Positions 16,208-23,839 of a DNA stretch of 35,726 bases are shown here, in pieces (the stretch's first letter is position 1; every line of letters starts with the position of its first letter). Origin of the DNA: Nitrospira sp. (GTDB lineage Bacteria; Nitrospirota; Thermodesulfovibrionia; Thermodesulfovibrionales; SM23-35). A model generated the notes under the pieces. That model had not been told where the DNA came from, ran no database searches, and saw only the letters and a list, made by a program, of their open reading frames with translations. The stretch spans positions 1 to 35,726 of the forward strand of contig VGWX01000019.1 of NCBI GenBank assembly GCA_016873615.1, read 5' to 3'. The translations under genes were made by a program, and so were the position numbers.

Positions 16208-16592
16208 ACCTGCACCAGAGAGCTTTAAGTCGTTCATATCTTTTCCGGATAAACTATTTTACAAGATAGGAGAAGTGAGTAAGATTGTTGGTGTTGAACC
16301 ATATGTTCTCAGATACTGGGAAACAGAGTTCACTTTTTTAAAGCCGAGGAAAAATAAATCCGGTCAGAGAGTTTATATCAAAAAAGATGTCGAACTCCTG
16401 CTATCTATTAAAAAGCTTCTCTATCAGGAAAGATATACAATAGAGGGTGTCAGAAAAAGATTTGGTCTTGGCTCTGCTCAGGCTGAAACCAAACCTGAAC
16501 CGGAAGCGTCAAAGAAAGAAGTTCATCAACCTGCCAGGACAATCGAGCATATCAAAAAAAGACTCAGGGAGATACTGAGTCAACTCCAGTAA
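16197..16592 (+). CDS. MerR family transcriptional regulator
   Basis: 131 residues. A winged-helix DNA-binding domain at about 20-95 reads [25 protein letters not shown], then [21 protein letters not shown], typical of the short MerR regulators found next to ihfA. There is no metal-binding C-terminus; a Glu/Pro/Lys linker ends in a predicted helix. Two in-frame ATGs (16197, 16200) follow GGAG. It overlaps the ihfA end, so co-transcription from the promoter at 15871 is likely. The target is unknown. Confidence 0.88.
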   Translation: MMYKPAPESFKSFISFPDKLFYKIGEVSKIVGVEPYVLRYWETEFTFLKPRKNKSGQRVYIKKDVELLLSIKKLLYQERYTIEGVRKRFGLGSAQAETKPEPEASKKEVHQPARTIEHIKKRLREILSQLQ

Positions 16593-16606
16593 AGAATCAA
16601 AAAAAT

Positions 16607-16683
16607 CGGGGCGTAGCGCAGCCTGGTAGCGCACTCGCTTGGGGTGTGAGTGGTCGGCAGTTCAAATCTGCTCGCCCCGACCA
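16607..16683 (+). tRNA. tRNA-Pro (anticodon GGG)
   Basis: 77 nt including an encoded CCA (16681-16683). Acceptor stem CGGGGCG/CGCCCCG, D arm GCGC..GCGC, anticodon arm CTCGC-TTGGGGT-GTGAG with anticodon GGG, variable loop TGGTC, and T arm GGCAG-TTCAAAT-CTGCT. All stems pair (with G-U pairs) and the discriminator base is A. It reads CCC and CCU. No integrase or duplicated 3' end nearby suggests use as an integration site. Confidence 0.97.
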
Positions 16684-16860
16684 TTTTTAATCAAGGAATT
16701 CCATGGAGTTGAGCTTCAGGATTTTCTAAATATTTTATTCACTATTTAAAACCTTTAATAAATCTCTCACATTAGAATATAGCAATTGCTAAATTTAATC
16801 AAAAGAATTCCTCGCAGCTCTGCTGCGGGGTAGTTCATTTTAGACGATGTATATTATTTC
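16684..16860. other. Intergenic region between tRNA-Pro and the PilZ gene
   Basis: AT-rich, with no gene start that I can support. It contains a 12-bp palindrome TAGCAATTGCTA (16780-16791) and a TTCCTCG hairpin repeat (16801-16832). I see no clear tRNA terminator. Confidence 0.6.
16801..16832. repeat. TTCCTCG hairpin repeat, copy 2
   Basis: AAAGAATTCCTCGCAGCTCTGCTGCGGGGT folds as CCTCGCAGC-TCT-GCTGCGGGG, a nearly perfect 9-bp stem. It is almost identical to 9840-9871 and lies immediately upstream of the PilZ reading frame, whose in-frame stop TAG (16831-16833) overlaps its right edge. Confidence 0.65.
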
Positions 16861-16902
16861 ATCAAAAATAGAAGACAGTATAAGAGATTTACAGTCGATG
16901 TC

Positions 16903-17616
16903 ATGAATATGTACGGCAAGATGGTGCTGGCCGATGATGTGAAGATTCTTGACATAAGTCTCAGCGGGATTTCTCTGAAGGCAGACAGAAGGCTTAATAT
17001 CGGTTGCAATCATATGCTGAATATAGAAGATAAAGATAATATTTTGAATGTTAAGGGAAAGGTTATTTGGTCATTGCTCAGTGAAAACAAAGACGGAAAG
17101 CGCGGTGAGATTGTTCCTATATATACAGCCGGCATGAAATTTACGGATATCACGAAAAAGAAGAAAAAGGAAGTTGCCGAGTTCATAGCTGCACATTTCA
17201 ACAATGGACATAAGGTATCAGACGCATCAAATGAGCAGAAGAAAGAAGTTCATAAACAGGTCAATGTGTCTAAAATAAGCGGGCTCAGGATTTTTATCAA
17301 GGCAAATATCAATGCTCCGGGGGAACTTATACTGAATCGCAACAAGAATTTCAGGGTAAAAGAACTCAGTCCCACTGATATGCTCATGGAAAGCAAACAA
17401 CCACTGGAGATCGATAGCAAGTTAGATATGGAGATATTACTTCCGGAATATAAAAATATCAATGCGCTTGGATGTGTTGCATCATGCTGTACAAAAAAGG
17501 ATAAGGATTCAGTGAATTATGACATCGGGATAGAATTTCTGGACATGCCTGAAAAAGATTGGGAATTACCCAGCGGATTTATTTTTCTGTACGATCATAT
17601 TGATGAAGGCAATTAA
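16903..17616 (+). CDS. PilZ-domain protein, 5' end uncertain
   Basis: 237 residues from ATG 16903. The first domain has KILDISLSGISLKADRRL (PilZ D-x-S-x-x-G-x-x motif, about 14-30) and a second, more divergent PilZ-like half follows from about residue 125 (LILNRNKNFRVKELSPTDMLM). The c-di-GMP-binding RxxxR element expected just before the first strand is encoded upstream of this ATG: residues RRQYKRFTVDV read in frame from 16870 to 16902. No ATG, GTG or TTG lies between the upstream stop (16831) and 16903, so either a rare ATC (16861) or ATT (16837) start is used, or the 5' end was damaged next to the repeat. It could respond to the same second messenger as the HD-GYP protein. Confidence 0.75.
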   Translation: MNMYGKMVLADDVKILDISLSGISLKADRRLNIGCNHMLNIEDKDNILNVKGKVIWSLLSENKDGKRGEIVPIYTAGMKFTDITKKKKKEVAEFIAAHFNNGHKVSDASNEQKKEVHKQVNVSKISGLRIFIKANINAPGELILNRNKNFRVKELSPTDMLMESKQPLEIDSKLDMEILLPEYKNINALGCVASCCTKKDKDSVNYDIGIEFLDMPEKDWELPSGFIFLYDHIDEGN

Positions 17617-17626
17617 TGTATCGTTA

Positions 17627-18442
17627 TTATTGTGACCTGTAAGGGAAATAGAGACTGAAGACTGAGCCCTTTCCGGTAGGACTGTCTACTTTAATAAAAC
17701 CTCCATGACCCTCAACAATTTTTTTGCAGATTGAAAGACCTAGACCCGTCTCTTTTTTTGTAACTTTGGTGGTAAAAAAAGGTTCAAAAATTAAATTCAG
17801 ATTTTTTTCAGGAATCCCTATGCCCGTATCTGCTATTTTCAACGTCACATAATTTTTCCTGTTCATTGATTCTTCATTGGTTTCAATAGTAAGTGACCCG
17901 CCCTGGGGCATTGCGTCAATAGCGTTTGATATGAGGTTATTGATTGCTTCCTTAATGTGTTTTTTATCGGCATATACAGGGGTGACTTCTCCAAAAGATC
18001 TTTGTATGCTGATTGACCGCTGATTGCAAAGAATTTTGTATGCATTTAAAGATTCAACAGCTACCCTGTTGATATCAAGTTTTTTCTTGACAAAAAAAGG
18101 CTTATTTGAAAAAAGCAATACATCTCTAAGTATGTCCTCAAGTCTTTTTACTTCCAAAGAAATCAGTTCTGCATACTCTTTTTCTTTTGCTCCGGAAGGA
18201 ATATTTTTATTGAGTCTTTCTGCAAATCCTCCGATTATGGTAATCGGATTCCGTATCTCATGCGCCACATTTGCCGTGAGCCTGCCGAGGGCGGATAATT
18301 TTTCATGTTCAGTAAGCTTTTTATGCAACCTTTTCTCAGCTTCTTCAAACTTGCATTTAGCCCTTTCCATTTTGGCAATAGACCTGCGTAATGTTCTTAA
18401 TTCATTGATGAGCTGTTCCCTTGTCTTATATGCATCCTTCAT
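17627..18442 (-). CDS. Orphan cytosolic sensor histidine kinase
   Basis: 271 residues. A short N-terminal coiled coil (residues 1-45, ELRTLRRSIAKMERAKCKFEEAEKRL) leads into HisKA with LGRLTANVAHEIRNPITIIGGF (phospho-His near 62) and HATPase with NNLISNAIDAMPQGG, ADTGIGIPE and ETGLGLSICKKIVEGHGG. There is no membrane segment and no recognisable sensor domain, so it probably takes its input from a partner protein through the coiled coil. No response regulator is adjacent. It is convergent with the PilZ gene. A GGA site precedes the ATG. Confidence 0.92.
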   Translation of the reverse strand: MKDAYKTREQLINELRTLRRSIAKMERAKCKFEEAEKRLHKKLTEHEKLSALGRLTANVAHEIRNPITIIGGFAERLNKNIPSGAKEKEYAELISLEVKRLEDILRDVLLFSNKPFFVKKKLDINRVAVESLNAYKILCNQRSISIQRSFGEVTPVYADKKHIKEAINNLISNAIDAMPQGGSLTIETNEESMNRKNYVTLKIADTGIGIPEKNLNLIFEPFFTTKVTKKETGLGLSICKKIVEGHGGFIKVDSPTGKGSVFSLYFPYRSQ

Positions 18443-18481
18443 ATAGCATTTCCTTTTTGATTATCTATTCAACCAAAAGTG

Positions 18482-18505
18482 TTCCTCGAATCATTGATTC
18501 GGAGT
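18482..18505. repeat. TTCCTCG hairpin, copy 3
   Basis: TTCCTCGAATCATTGATTCGGAGT has the apex CGAATCA-T-TGATTCG, a perfect 7-bp palindromic stem. It keeps the outer TTCCTCG...GGAGT frame of copies 1 and 2 but has a different, self-complementary apex. It lies just downstream of the restriction-modification operon and may act as a weak terminator. Confidence 0.45.
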
Positions 18506-18535
18506 TTATCATAATCTTTCCCCTTAATTATATCT

Positions 18536-19096
18536 TTAAATTGCATCTGCTGTGTTCAAAACCATAGCAAGCTGCTTCTTTGCAGCGCTCTGGAATTTGA
18601 ACCAGTGTGAGTTTATATCTCTGACAGAAATGTCAACGAACCTCGGCCTGTTCGGTTTAGGATTGCCTGTAGAAGAATCATCTTCAGGGATTTCCGATGC
18701 ATCCCTTGAGAAAATCAAAGCTTCGTTTATCCACTTATCCTCATCATAGTCTTCCATCTTTGGATACATATCCCGAATCAATTTAATTCGCTCATCAAGA
18801 TTTTCAGCATTAATAATCTTTTCAAAATCTGATTTCACATCTTCCCACTTGGCTCTCCCCTTTTTAATGAGCTGGAAAATTTCTTCTGAGGCTCTTAGTG
18901 CTCGTTCCTTATTATCTATTTTAACTTTACCAAATCTTTCATCGATCCAGGAATTAGATATTTCATCCGGCTTATGAAAAACTTCCGCATGGCCTACATT
19001 CGGAGGCAGATTCTTGAAAATACCTGATTTAAAAACTCGATTCCAATCCTCATGGAATGCACTGAACCTCTCATGATGCCAGATTTCTTCAGCCAT
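18536..19096 (-). CDS. Hypothetical protein downstream of the restriction endonuclease
   Basis: 186 residues from ATG 19096, soluble, charged and mainly helical, without motifs I recognise (EIWHHERFSAFHEDWNRV near the start; a Pro/Asn-rich break near 147-152). It is in the same reading frame as the upstream nuclease: only the TAA at 19124 and nine sense codons (RFGAAIENS) separate them, and those codons look like coding sequence. The ATG has no ribosome-binding site. Translational coupling, a rare start codon or readthrough are all possible. It could be an accessory of the restriction system or the remnant of a gene the cassette was inserted into. Confidence 0.6.
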   Translation of the reverse strand: MAEEIWHHERFSAFHEDWNRVFKSGIFKNLPPNVGHAEVFHKPDEISNSWIDERFGKVKIDNKERALRASEEIFQLIKKGRAKWEDVKSDFEKIINAENLDERIKLIRDMYPKMEDYDEDKWINEALIFSRDASEIPEDDSSTGNPKPNRPRFVDISVRDINSHWFKFQSAAKKQLAMVLNTADAI

Positions 19097-19123
19097 GCTG
19101 TTTTCAATTGCTGCACCAAACCT

Positions 19124-19930
19124 TTATTCAATGACAGTTACTGTTTCGTATAGTGAAGGCAATTTGTCTTGTTTTAATCTGAATTTTGTTCCATGATTAT
19201 GACCCGTGCGAGCATCAAAATCCACTAACACGTAGCCCTTTTCAGCACAGTCCAGAAATTTTGCAAATGAAAAACCAGACAAGATAAGAAGCTTATCGTA
19301 TTTGAAATACTCATGTTTGTCTTCAATCTTGGTATCAGCAACTACATAAAAGCAGTTCATTATCTTAGAGCCAATCGCGTAATTGAGATCGTCAAATGCC
19401 CAGTAAGGGTCGGGGTTGATTGGTCCTAAGCCGACACGCTCTTTCACTGTATCGAGCCATGCACATATTTCAGGGTTTGAAGTGTCAGCTTTGTAAGCGT
19501 CAAAAACAAAAATAAACTTCTTGTTGTTTCTATCAACGACAACTCTAAAACCACGGTTTGTATATGCCGTTGCACTTGTGGTAGAGCGAAAACTCTTTTC
19601 CGTTTTGGGATATTTTTTGCCAGCTTCCTTGTGCTTCCATCCGCATAGAGGGAGAAGAATACTTGAAACAATCTTAGCGCCAGTGGGTGAAGGTTCAATA
19701 TGCTTTAGAGTCACTAAAGAAGTGGTATGTTTTCTTTGTCCTTTTAGTTCCCACTCTCGCGCATTTGGTAAAGGCAAATTATTTTCTTTGATACCAAGTA
19801 ATGATTCCAGCGTATTACCAACAGCGCCATCGTTTCTCTTGTTGATAGTTTTTTTTACGCTTTTATACCAGCCGACTTTAATTATTTCTTGGATGGTCTT
19901 TATAAGTTCTTCTTTTGTATAAAGCTTCAT
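19124..19930 (-). CDS. MvaI/BcnI-like type II restriction endonuclease
   Basis: 268 residues, near the size of MvaI and BcnI. The diagnostic region is at 34-66: DGAVGNTLESLLGIKENNLPLP followed by REWELKGQR, where E61-x-K63 is the PD-(D/E)XK-type catalytic pair. The later segments (FVFDAYKADTSNPE, GFSFAKFLDCAEKGYVLVDFDARTGHNHGTKFR) fit the C-terminal recognition half. Known relatives cut CCWGG (MvaI) or CCSGG (BcnI) as monomers; the exact site here cannot be read. The start overlaps the end of the methyltransferase gene by 4 nt, a usual type II layout. Confidence 0.85.
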   Translation of the reverse strand: MKLYTKEELIKTIQEIIKVGWYKSVKKTINKRNDGAVGNTLESLLGIKENNLPLPNAREWELKGQRKHTTSLVTLKHIEPSPTGAKIVSSILLPLCGWKHKEAGKKYPKTEKSFRSTTSATAYTNRGFRVVVDRNNKKFIFVFDAYKADTSNPEICAWLDTVKERVGLGPINPDPYWAFDDLNYAIGSKIMNCFYVVADTKIEDKHEYFKYDKLLILSGFSFAKFLDCAEKGYVLVDFDARTGHNHGTKFRLKQDKLPSLYETVTVIE

Positions 19931-20895
19931 TTAGCAGGAGGTCTCCAAAAATCTAAAAGATACTCAAATGTTGTACCCATAGTTATATAGTTTGAGGGCC
20001 AACCAAAAATGCCTATGCGATTAACTATATTGGTTCTATCCCATATTATGATGTTCCGCAACTCATAACCCCGCTTCCTTAGTTCTTCAACTAAAGCAAT
20101 ATGGATTGTAATCCTCTCGTTTTCCCACCACATATCAGGGACATTTATTACGCAGTGACCCTTTGGCTTGAGCAAAGGCAATAGTCCTTCGTATATGTCT
20201 CCCATTGTTTTTGAATATTCAGCTAAACTCATGGTTCCAAGGTCTTTTGGATTTTGACTATACTGCTCTACCTTTAAGAATTGTTCGTTTTTCCTCTCAT
20301 CCCCGCGACGACTTTTGTTCTTTCTTGCTCTGTTTAACAAATTTGCATAAGGAGGCGATGTAAAAATTAATTTAACTGTTCCTTCTTCTAAATAAGCAGG
20401 AATATTAAGTGCATCATCAGCAATTGCTATTTGTCTGGTATCTCCGAAAAGCGTGTCTTGGCTAAGGCGCTGTCCGCACAAGTTGATATACTCTCTCTTT
20501 AAATCAAAGCCAACTGCATTTCTCCCGCAATCTTTAGCAGCAACTAAGGTAGTCCCAGAACCCACAAAAGGGTCTAAAACAATCTCGCCTTTATGACTAA
20601 AAAGCTCAATAACCTTTTTTGCAAGTGAAAGTGGGAAAGTAGCAGGATGCAAAGTTCTATCTCTTACATCTTTTTTATCATAATTAAATTGCCATACGCC
20701 TAGTTGAGATTTAATCCATTCTTTTGGTGTCTGACAGTTTATGTGTGTAGGTTTGCAATCGCATGTTCTATGAAATGGTATATCCAATTTTTGAGAATAT
20801 ATGGCCTGCGTTTCTCTAATTGTCAAATACTCCTTAACCACTTCAGGGTATTTAAACTTCTTCTTTAGGGGTTTATTTCTTATTTTGCTTTTCAT
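19927..20895 (-). CDS. DNA methyltransferase, probably N4-cytosine type
   Basis: 322 residues. SAM-binding motif I DPFVGSGTT at 108-116, preceded by the motif X-like LHPATFPLSLA (82-91), and catalytic motif IV TSPPY at 179-183. The S/T-PPY form is typical of N4-cytosine methylases, which matches an MvaI/BcnI-type partner. N-terminal cysteines (C45, C47, C54 in RTCDCKPTHINC) could bind metal. It protects host sites against the downstream nuclease and is the first gene of the cassette. No ribosome-binding site precedes the ATG. The AT-rich sequence and the decayed genes upstream suggest acquisition by transfer. Confidence 0.88.
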   Translation of the reverse strand: MKSKIRNKPLKKKFKYPEVVKEYLTIRETQAIYSQKLDIPFHRTCDCKPTHINCQTPKEWIKSQLGVWQFNYDKKDVRDRTLHPATFPLSLAKKVIELFSHKGEIVLDPFVGSGTTLVAAKDCGRNAVGFDLKREYINLCGQRLSQDTLFGDTRQIAIADDALNIPAYLEEGTVKLIFTSPPYANLLNRARKNKSRRGDERKNEQFLKVEQYSQNPKDLGTMSLAEYSKTMGDIYEGLLPLLKPKGHCVINVPDMWWENERITIHIALVEELRKRGYELRNIIIWDRTNIVNRIGIFGWPSNYITMGTTFEYLLDFWRPPAK

Positions 20896-21031
20896 TTTTT
20901 AAAATACATTTCTACAGTTTATAGTATTTTAGATTTACACTCTCATCTTGCAGTTCATCCATCACTTGACCATCGCCGATGATTATGGTCGTCTTTGGTT
21001 TTTCACTATTCAATTAGAACCGTCCCCTTTT

Positions 21032-21151
21032 CTATTTCTTTAATATTTCTACCGTATCGAATTTTTGGTCATCAACGAAAAGTACATGACAAACCCTTTT
21101 TATTTTGTTGATCGTTCTGCTCGGAAGTTTTATTTTATTTCTGAAAAACAT
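21032..21151 (-). pseudogene. Truncated receiver-like gene fragment
   Basis: A 39-residue frame from ATG 21151: basic N-terminus, then VCHVLFVDDQKFDTVEILKK and a stop. The VLFVDD-xKF-xxVEILKK segment is the beta1-alpha1 start of a receiver (CheY-like) domain of the kind found in small accessory proteins near defence genes. The rest is missing; the following DNA has stops in the frame. I infer a decayed gene. Confidence 0.45.
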
Positions 21152-21176
21152 TTCTTAAATTAACCTTCCTACAGCG

Positions 21177-21325
21177 TTACAGTCTTGACAAAGAACCCTC
21201 CCATATTCCCTCGTTTCCTAATCCTCTAATGGTATAAAAATTCTGCTCATCTGTAATTTTCAATCTTTCAACCATCCATTCTGCAATAACATCTCTTATC
21301 TCGCCTCAATCTGCGTTTTCGCTAT
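21177..21325 (-). pseudogene. Decayed small gene with ATA in the start position
   Basis: AAAGGAGG is followed 7 nt later by ATA GCG AAA ACG CAG ATT GAG (AKTQIEA). That frame stops, but a shifted frame continues as EIRDVIAEWMVERLKITDEQ and on to SLSRL at 21177. The fit of a good ribosome-binding site with a mutated or rare start, and one frameshift, indicates a recently broken gene of about 50 residues. Family unknown. Confidence 0.45.
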
Positions 21326-21354
21326 CCTACTTCCTCCTTTTCATTAACTTAGTC

Positions 21355-23574
21355 TTATCCGCATTTTGTAAAGCCACAGTTATGGCATACGGCGCATCCG
21401 CCTTCGTGTTCAACTGCACCGCCGCATTCAGGGCAGGCGCCCATGAGCATGATGACCTTATTGCTGTCTCCATTGCCCTTCTTGCCTTTTGCATTGTATT
21501 TCTCTAATGCTCTTGCTATGGCATCAGAGCAGGAAAGCACCCTGCCTCCGTCATGCCATGTCGGTGAATGGCATGAAATGCCTTTCAGTTGATTGATAAC
21601 TTCATCAGGCTCGATATTTGATCTGAATGCAAGCGACACGAGTCTGCCGATCGCTTCGGACTGACTCGCAGCACATCCGCCGGCCTTGCCCATTGAGGTG
21701 AAAAGTTCAAAAAGATGTCCCTCTCCATCTTCATTAATCGTGACATAGAGATTTCCACAGCCTGTCTTCATGAACCTTGTTGATCCTCTTATAACTTCCG
21801 GTCTTTTTCTCGGCACAATCTTCTGCCATGATTCTATTGCATGCTTCTCATCTTTTCTGCCCTTTGTGAGAACCTGCTTTTCTCTTGAACCGTCGCGGTA
21901 AACAGTGACGCCCTTGCAGCCGAGTTTATATGCGAGGAGATATACGTCTTCCACATCTTTTGGAGTTGCTTTATGAGGGAAATTCACAGTTTTTGAAACA
22001 GCATTATCAACGAATTTCTGGAAAGCCGCCTGCATGGTTATATGTTCCACGGGTGAGATGTCATGGGCAGTTACAAAGACAGCCTTAACATCGCTTGGTA
22101 TCTCTTCAAAATCCTGCACGGAACCTTTGTCTGCTATCCTCTCCATGAGGTCTCTGGACCAGAATCCGCGTTCTTTTGCAACCTTCTCAAAATATGGGTT
22201 TATCTCAATGAGTTTTGTGCCTTCCATGACAGTCCTTACGAAAGAGACGGCAAAGAGCGGTTCAATCCCTGATGAACAGCCTGCTATTATCGAGAGAGTT
22301 CCTGTTGGGGCTATGGTTGTAACTGTTGCATTTCTCAGTTTTACCTTGCCGTCATAGATACTTCCTTCATAATTCGGAAAGACCACCCGTGCGGCTGCAA
22401 GCGCTTCTGATGCGCTCTTGCCTTCTTTCTGAATGAACTCCATTACATCTTCTGCAAGATGCGCAGCCTTATCAGAGTTATACGGAATCCCGAGTTGTAT
22501 GAGCATGTCTGCCCATCCCATCACCCCAAGGCCTATCTTTCTGTTCGCCTTTGTCATCTCCTCTATCTTCGGGAGAGGATATTTGTTGATATCGATGACA
22601 TTATCGAGGAAGTGTACTGCTTTCCATGTTGTGTCTCTGAGTTTATCCCAGTCCACCTCAGTGCTTTCTGGTTTTATCATCTTTGCGAGATTGATTGAAC
22701 CCAGGTTGCAGGACTCATACGGCAGAAGTGGCTGTTCACCGCAGGGATTGGTTGACTCTATATGTCCTGCTTTGGGGGTAGGATTTGACGCATCAACCCT
22801 GTCAATGAAGACGATGCCGGGTTCTCCGTTTCTCCATGCATGCTCTACGATGAGATTAAAGACGTCCTTAGCCTTCAGGGTGTTCGCTACTTTTTTTGTT
22901 CTTGGGTTGATAAGGTCATATGTCTTGTCTTCTTCAACGGCCTGCATGAACTCATCAGTAATTGCAACAGAGATATTAAAGTTATTGAATTTTGCAGTGT
23001 CATCCTTGCATGTAATAAAATTGAGGATATCAGGGTGATCGACCCTCAGGATGCCCATATTGGCGCCTCTTCTCGTGCCGCCCTGTTTAACAGCTTCAGT
23101 GGCTGTATCAAAAACAGTCATAAAAGAGACCGGGCCTGAGGATATGCCTTTGGTGGAGCCGACAATATCTCCATTCGGTCTCAGCCTCGAAAAACTGAAG
23201 CCTGTGCCTCCGCCTGATTTATGAATAATCGCGGTATGTTTGACCGCGTCGAAAATGGATTCCATAGAGTCATTAACAGGGAGTACAAAACAAGCACTGA
23301 GCTGGCCGAGCCTCCTTCCTGCATTCATAAGGGTAGGGCTGTTTGGAAGAAATGCAAGGGAAGTCAGCATAGTGTAGAAATCGTTCTCAAACGCTTCGAC
23401 TTCTTCAGGAGATTTTCCATACTGCAGATCAGCAGATGCAATACTTTTTGCAACCCTTCTGAAGAGATCGTCAGGCGTCTCTACTACCTTTCCCTCCTCA
23501 TTCTTTTTCAGGTACCTCTTTTCAAGCACCTTCAATGCATTTGGTGTCAAGTTTAATCCTTTCAGCGCTTCCAT
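21355..23574 (-). CDS. nrdJ: Adenosylcobalamin-dependent (class II) ribonucleotide reductase
   Basis: 739 residues. An N-terminal ATP-cone-less start (LTPNALKVLEKRYLKK) is followed by the NrdJ barrel with LPNSPTLMNAG, LSACFVLPVNDS (substrate-cleft Cys), NPCGEQPLLPYESCNLGSINLAK (finger-loop Cys) and TIAPTGTLSIIAGCSSGIEP. A C-terminal tail holds GGCAASQ and ends in a zinc ribbon CPECGGAVEHEGGCAVCHNCGFTKCG with the redox-active cysteines. It reduces ribonucleotides to deoxyribonucleotides using B12, without oxygen. A strong AAGGGGGAG precedes the ATG. It lies 45 nt downstream of a small Cys-rich ORF, behind a promoter with two NrdR-type boxes. I see no cobalamin riboswitch. Confidence 0.96.
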   Translation of the reverse strand: MEALKGLNLTPNALKVLEKRYLKKNEEGKVVETPDDLFRRVAKSIASADLQYGKSPEEVEAFENDFYTMLTSLAFLPNSPTLMNAGRRLGQLSACFVLPVNDSMESIFDAVKHTAIIHKSGGGTGFSFSRLRPNGDIVGSTKGISSGPVSFMTVFDTATEAVKQGGTRRGANMGILRVDHPDILNFITCKDDTAKFNNFNISVAITDEFMQAVEEDKTYDLINPRTKKVANTLKAKDVFNLIVEHAWRNGEPGIVFIDRVDASNPTPKAGHIESTNPCGEQPLLPYESCNLGSINLAKMIKPESTEVDWDKLRDTTWKAVHFLDNVIDINKYPLPKIEEMTKANRKIGLGVMGWADMLIQLGIPYNSDKAAHLAEDVMEFIQKEGKSASEALAAARVVFPNYEGSIYDGKVKLRNATVTTIAPTGTLSIIAGCSSGIEPLFAVSFVRTVMEGTKLIEINPYFEKVAKERGFWSRDLMERIADKGSVQDFEEIPSDVKAVFVTAHDISPVEHITMQAAFQKFVDNAVSKTVNFPHKATPKDVEDVYLLAYKLGCKGVTVYRDGSREKQVLTKGRKDEKHAIESWQKIVPRKRPEVIRGSTRFMKTGCGNLYVTINEDGEGHLFELFTSMGKAGGCAASQSEAIGRLVSLAFRSNIEPDEVINQLKGISCHSPTWHDGGRVLSCSDAIARALEKYNAKGKKGNGDSNKVIMLMGACPECGGAVEHEGGCAVCHNCGFTKCG

Positions 23575-23619
23575 AGCTCCCCCTTTTCAATGACGTCCAT
23601 ACAATTTTTTATTTGGTTT

Positions 23620-23787
23620 TTACTGTTTTTCAAAATAAGTTCTTTCTTTATTTGCATCACGTATGCTGCTTATCTGCCTATTCATTTCTTCAATCACGTT
23701 TTCACCCTCTATCAGGCAGGCTTTTGTGCATAAATAGGGACAATTTAGGCATTCAAGCCAGTTTCCTAACCCTCTGCAAGGTTCCAA
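23620..23787 (-). CDS. Small Cys-rich protein in the nrdJ leader
   Basis: 55 residues from a TTG (23785-23787) placed 7 nt after AAGGAG, ending TAA at 23620-23622. The sequence has five cysteines: C4, then C13-x2-C16-x3-C20-x3-C24 in LECLNCPYLCTKACLIEG, followed by a charged helix (ENVIEEMNRQISSIRDANKE). The compact CxxCxxxCxxxC block suggests an Fe-S cluster or zinc site. It is the first gene behind the NrdR-type promoter and is presumably cotranscribed with nrdJ 45 nt downstream. It is too short for usual gene-calling cut-offs. I know no characterised homologue; a redox, metal or regulatory partner of the reductase is a guess. Confidence 0.65.
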   Translation of the reverse strand: MEPCRGLGNWLECLNCPYLCTKACLIEGENVIEEMNRQISSIRDANKERTYFEKQ

Positions 23788-23816
23788 GGATTGTCTCCTT
23801 TTGAGATTTTACTTTA

Positions 23817-23828
23817 ACAATAAATTGT
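23817..23828. promoter_or_regulatory. NrdR-type box 2
   Basis: ACAATAAATTGT, a 12-bp near-palindrome matching the core of the NrdR box. Its centre lies 31 bp (three helical turns) from the centre of box 1, as expected for paired NrdR sites. Confidence 0.6.
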
Positions 23829-23839
23829 ATTCCCTGAAA

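Larger units (their letters stand above)
20896..21354. other. Gene-poor, decayed stretch between the methylase and nrdJ
   Basis: No intact gene. It holds three minus-strand remnants: a frame at 21177-21325 with a ribosome-binding site but an ATA start and a frameshift, a receiver-like fragment at 21032-21151, and below it a 34-residue frame (NSEKPKTTIIIGDGQVMDEL) ending near 20915. The pattern is of former accessory genes. Confidence 0.5.

Noticed and set aside
16607-16683. tRNA-Pro as an attachment site of an integrated element
   Set aside because: No integrase and no duplicated tRNA 3' end were seen on either side.
22034-23139. Several plus-strand frames of 70-200 residues across nrdJ
   Set aside because: All are shadows of the nrdJ coding strand, lacking ribosome-binding sites and recognisable domains.
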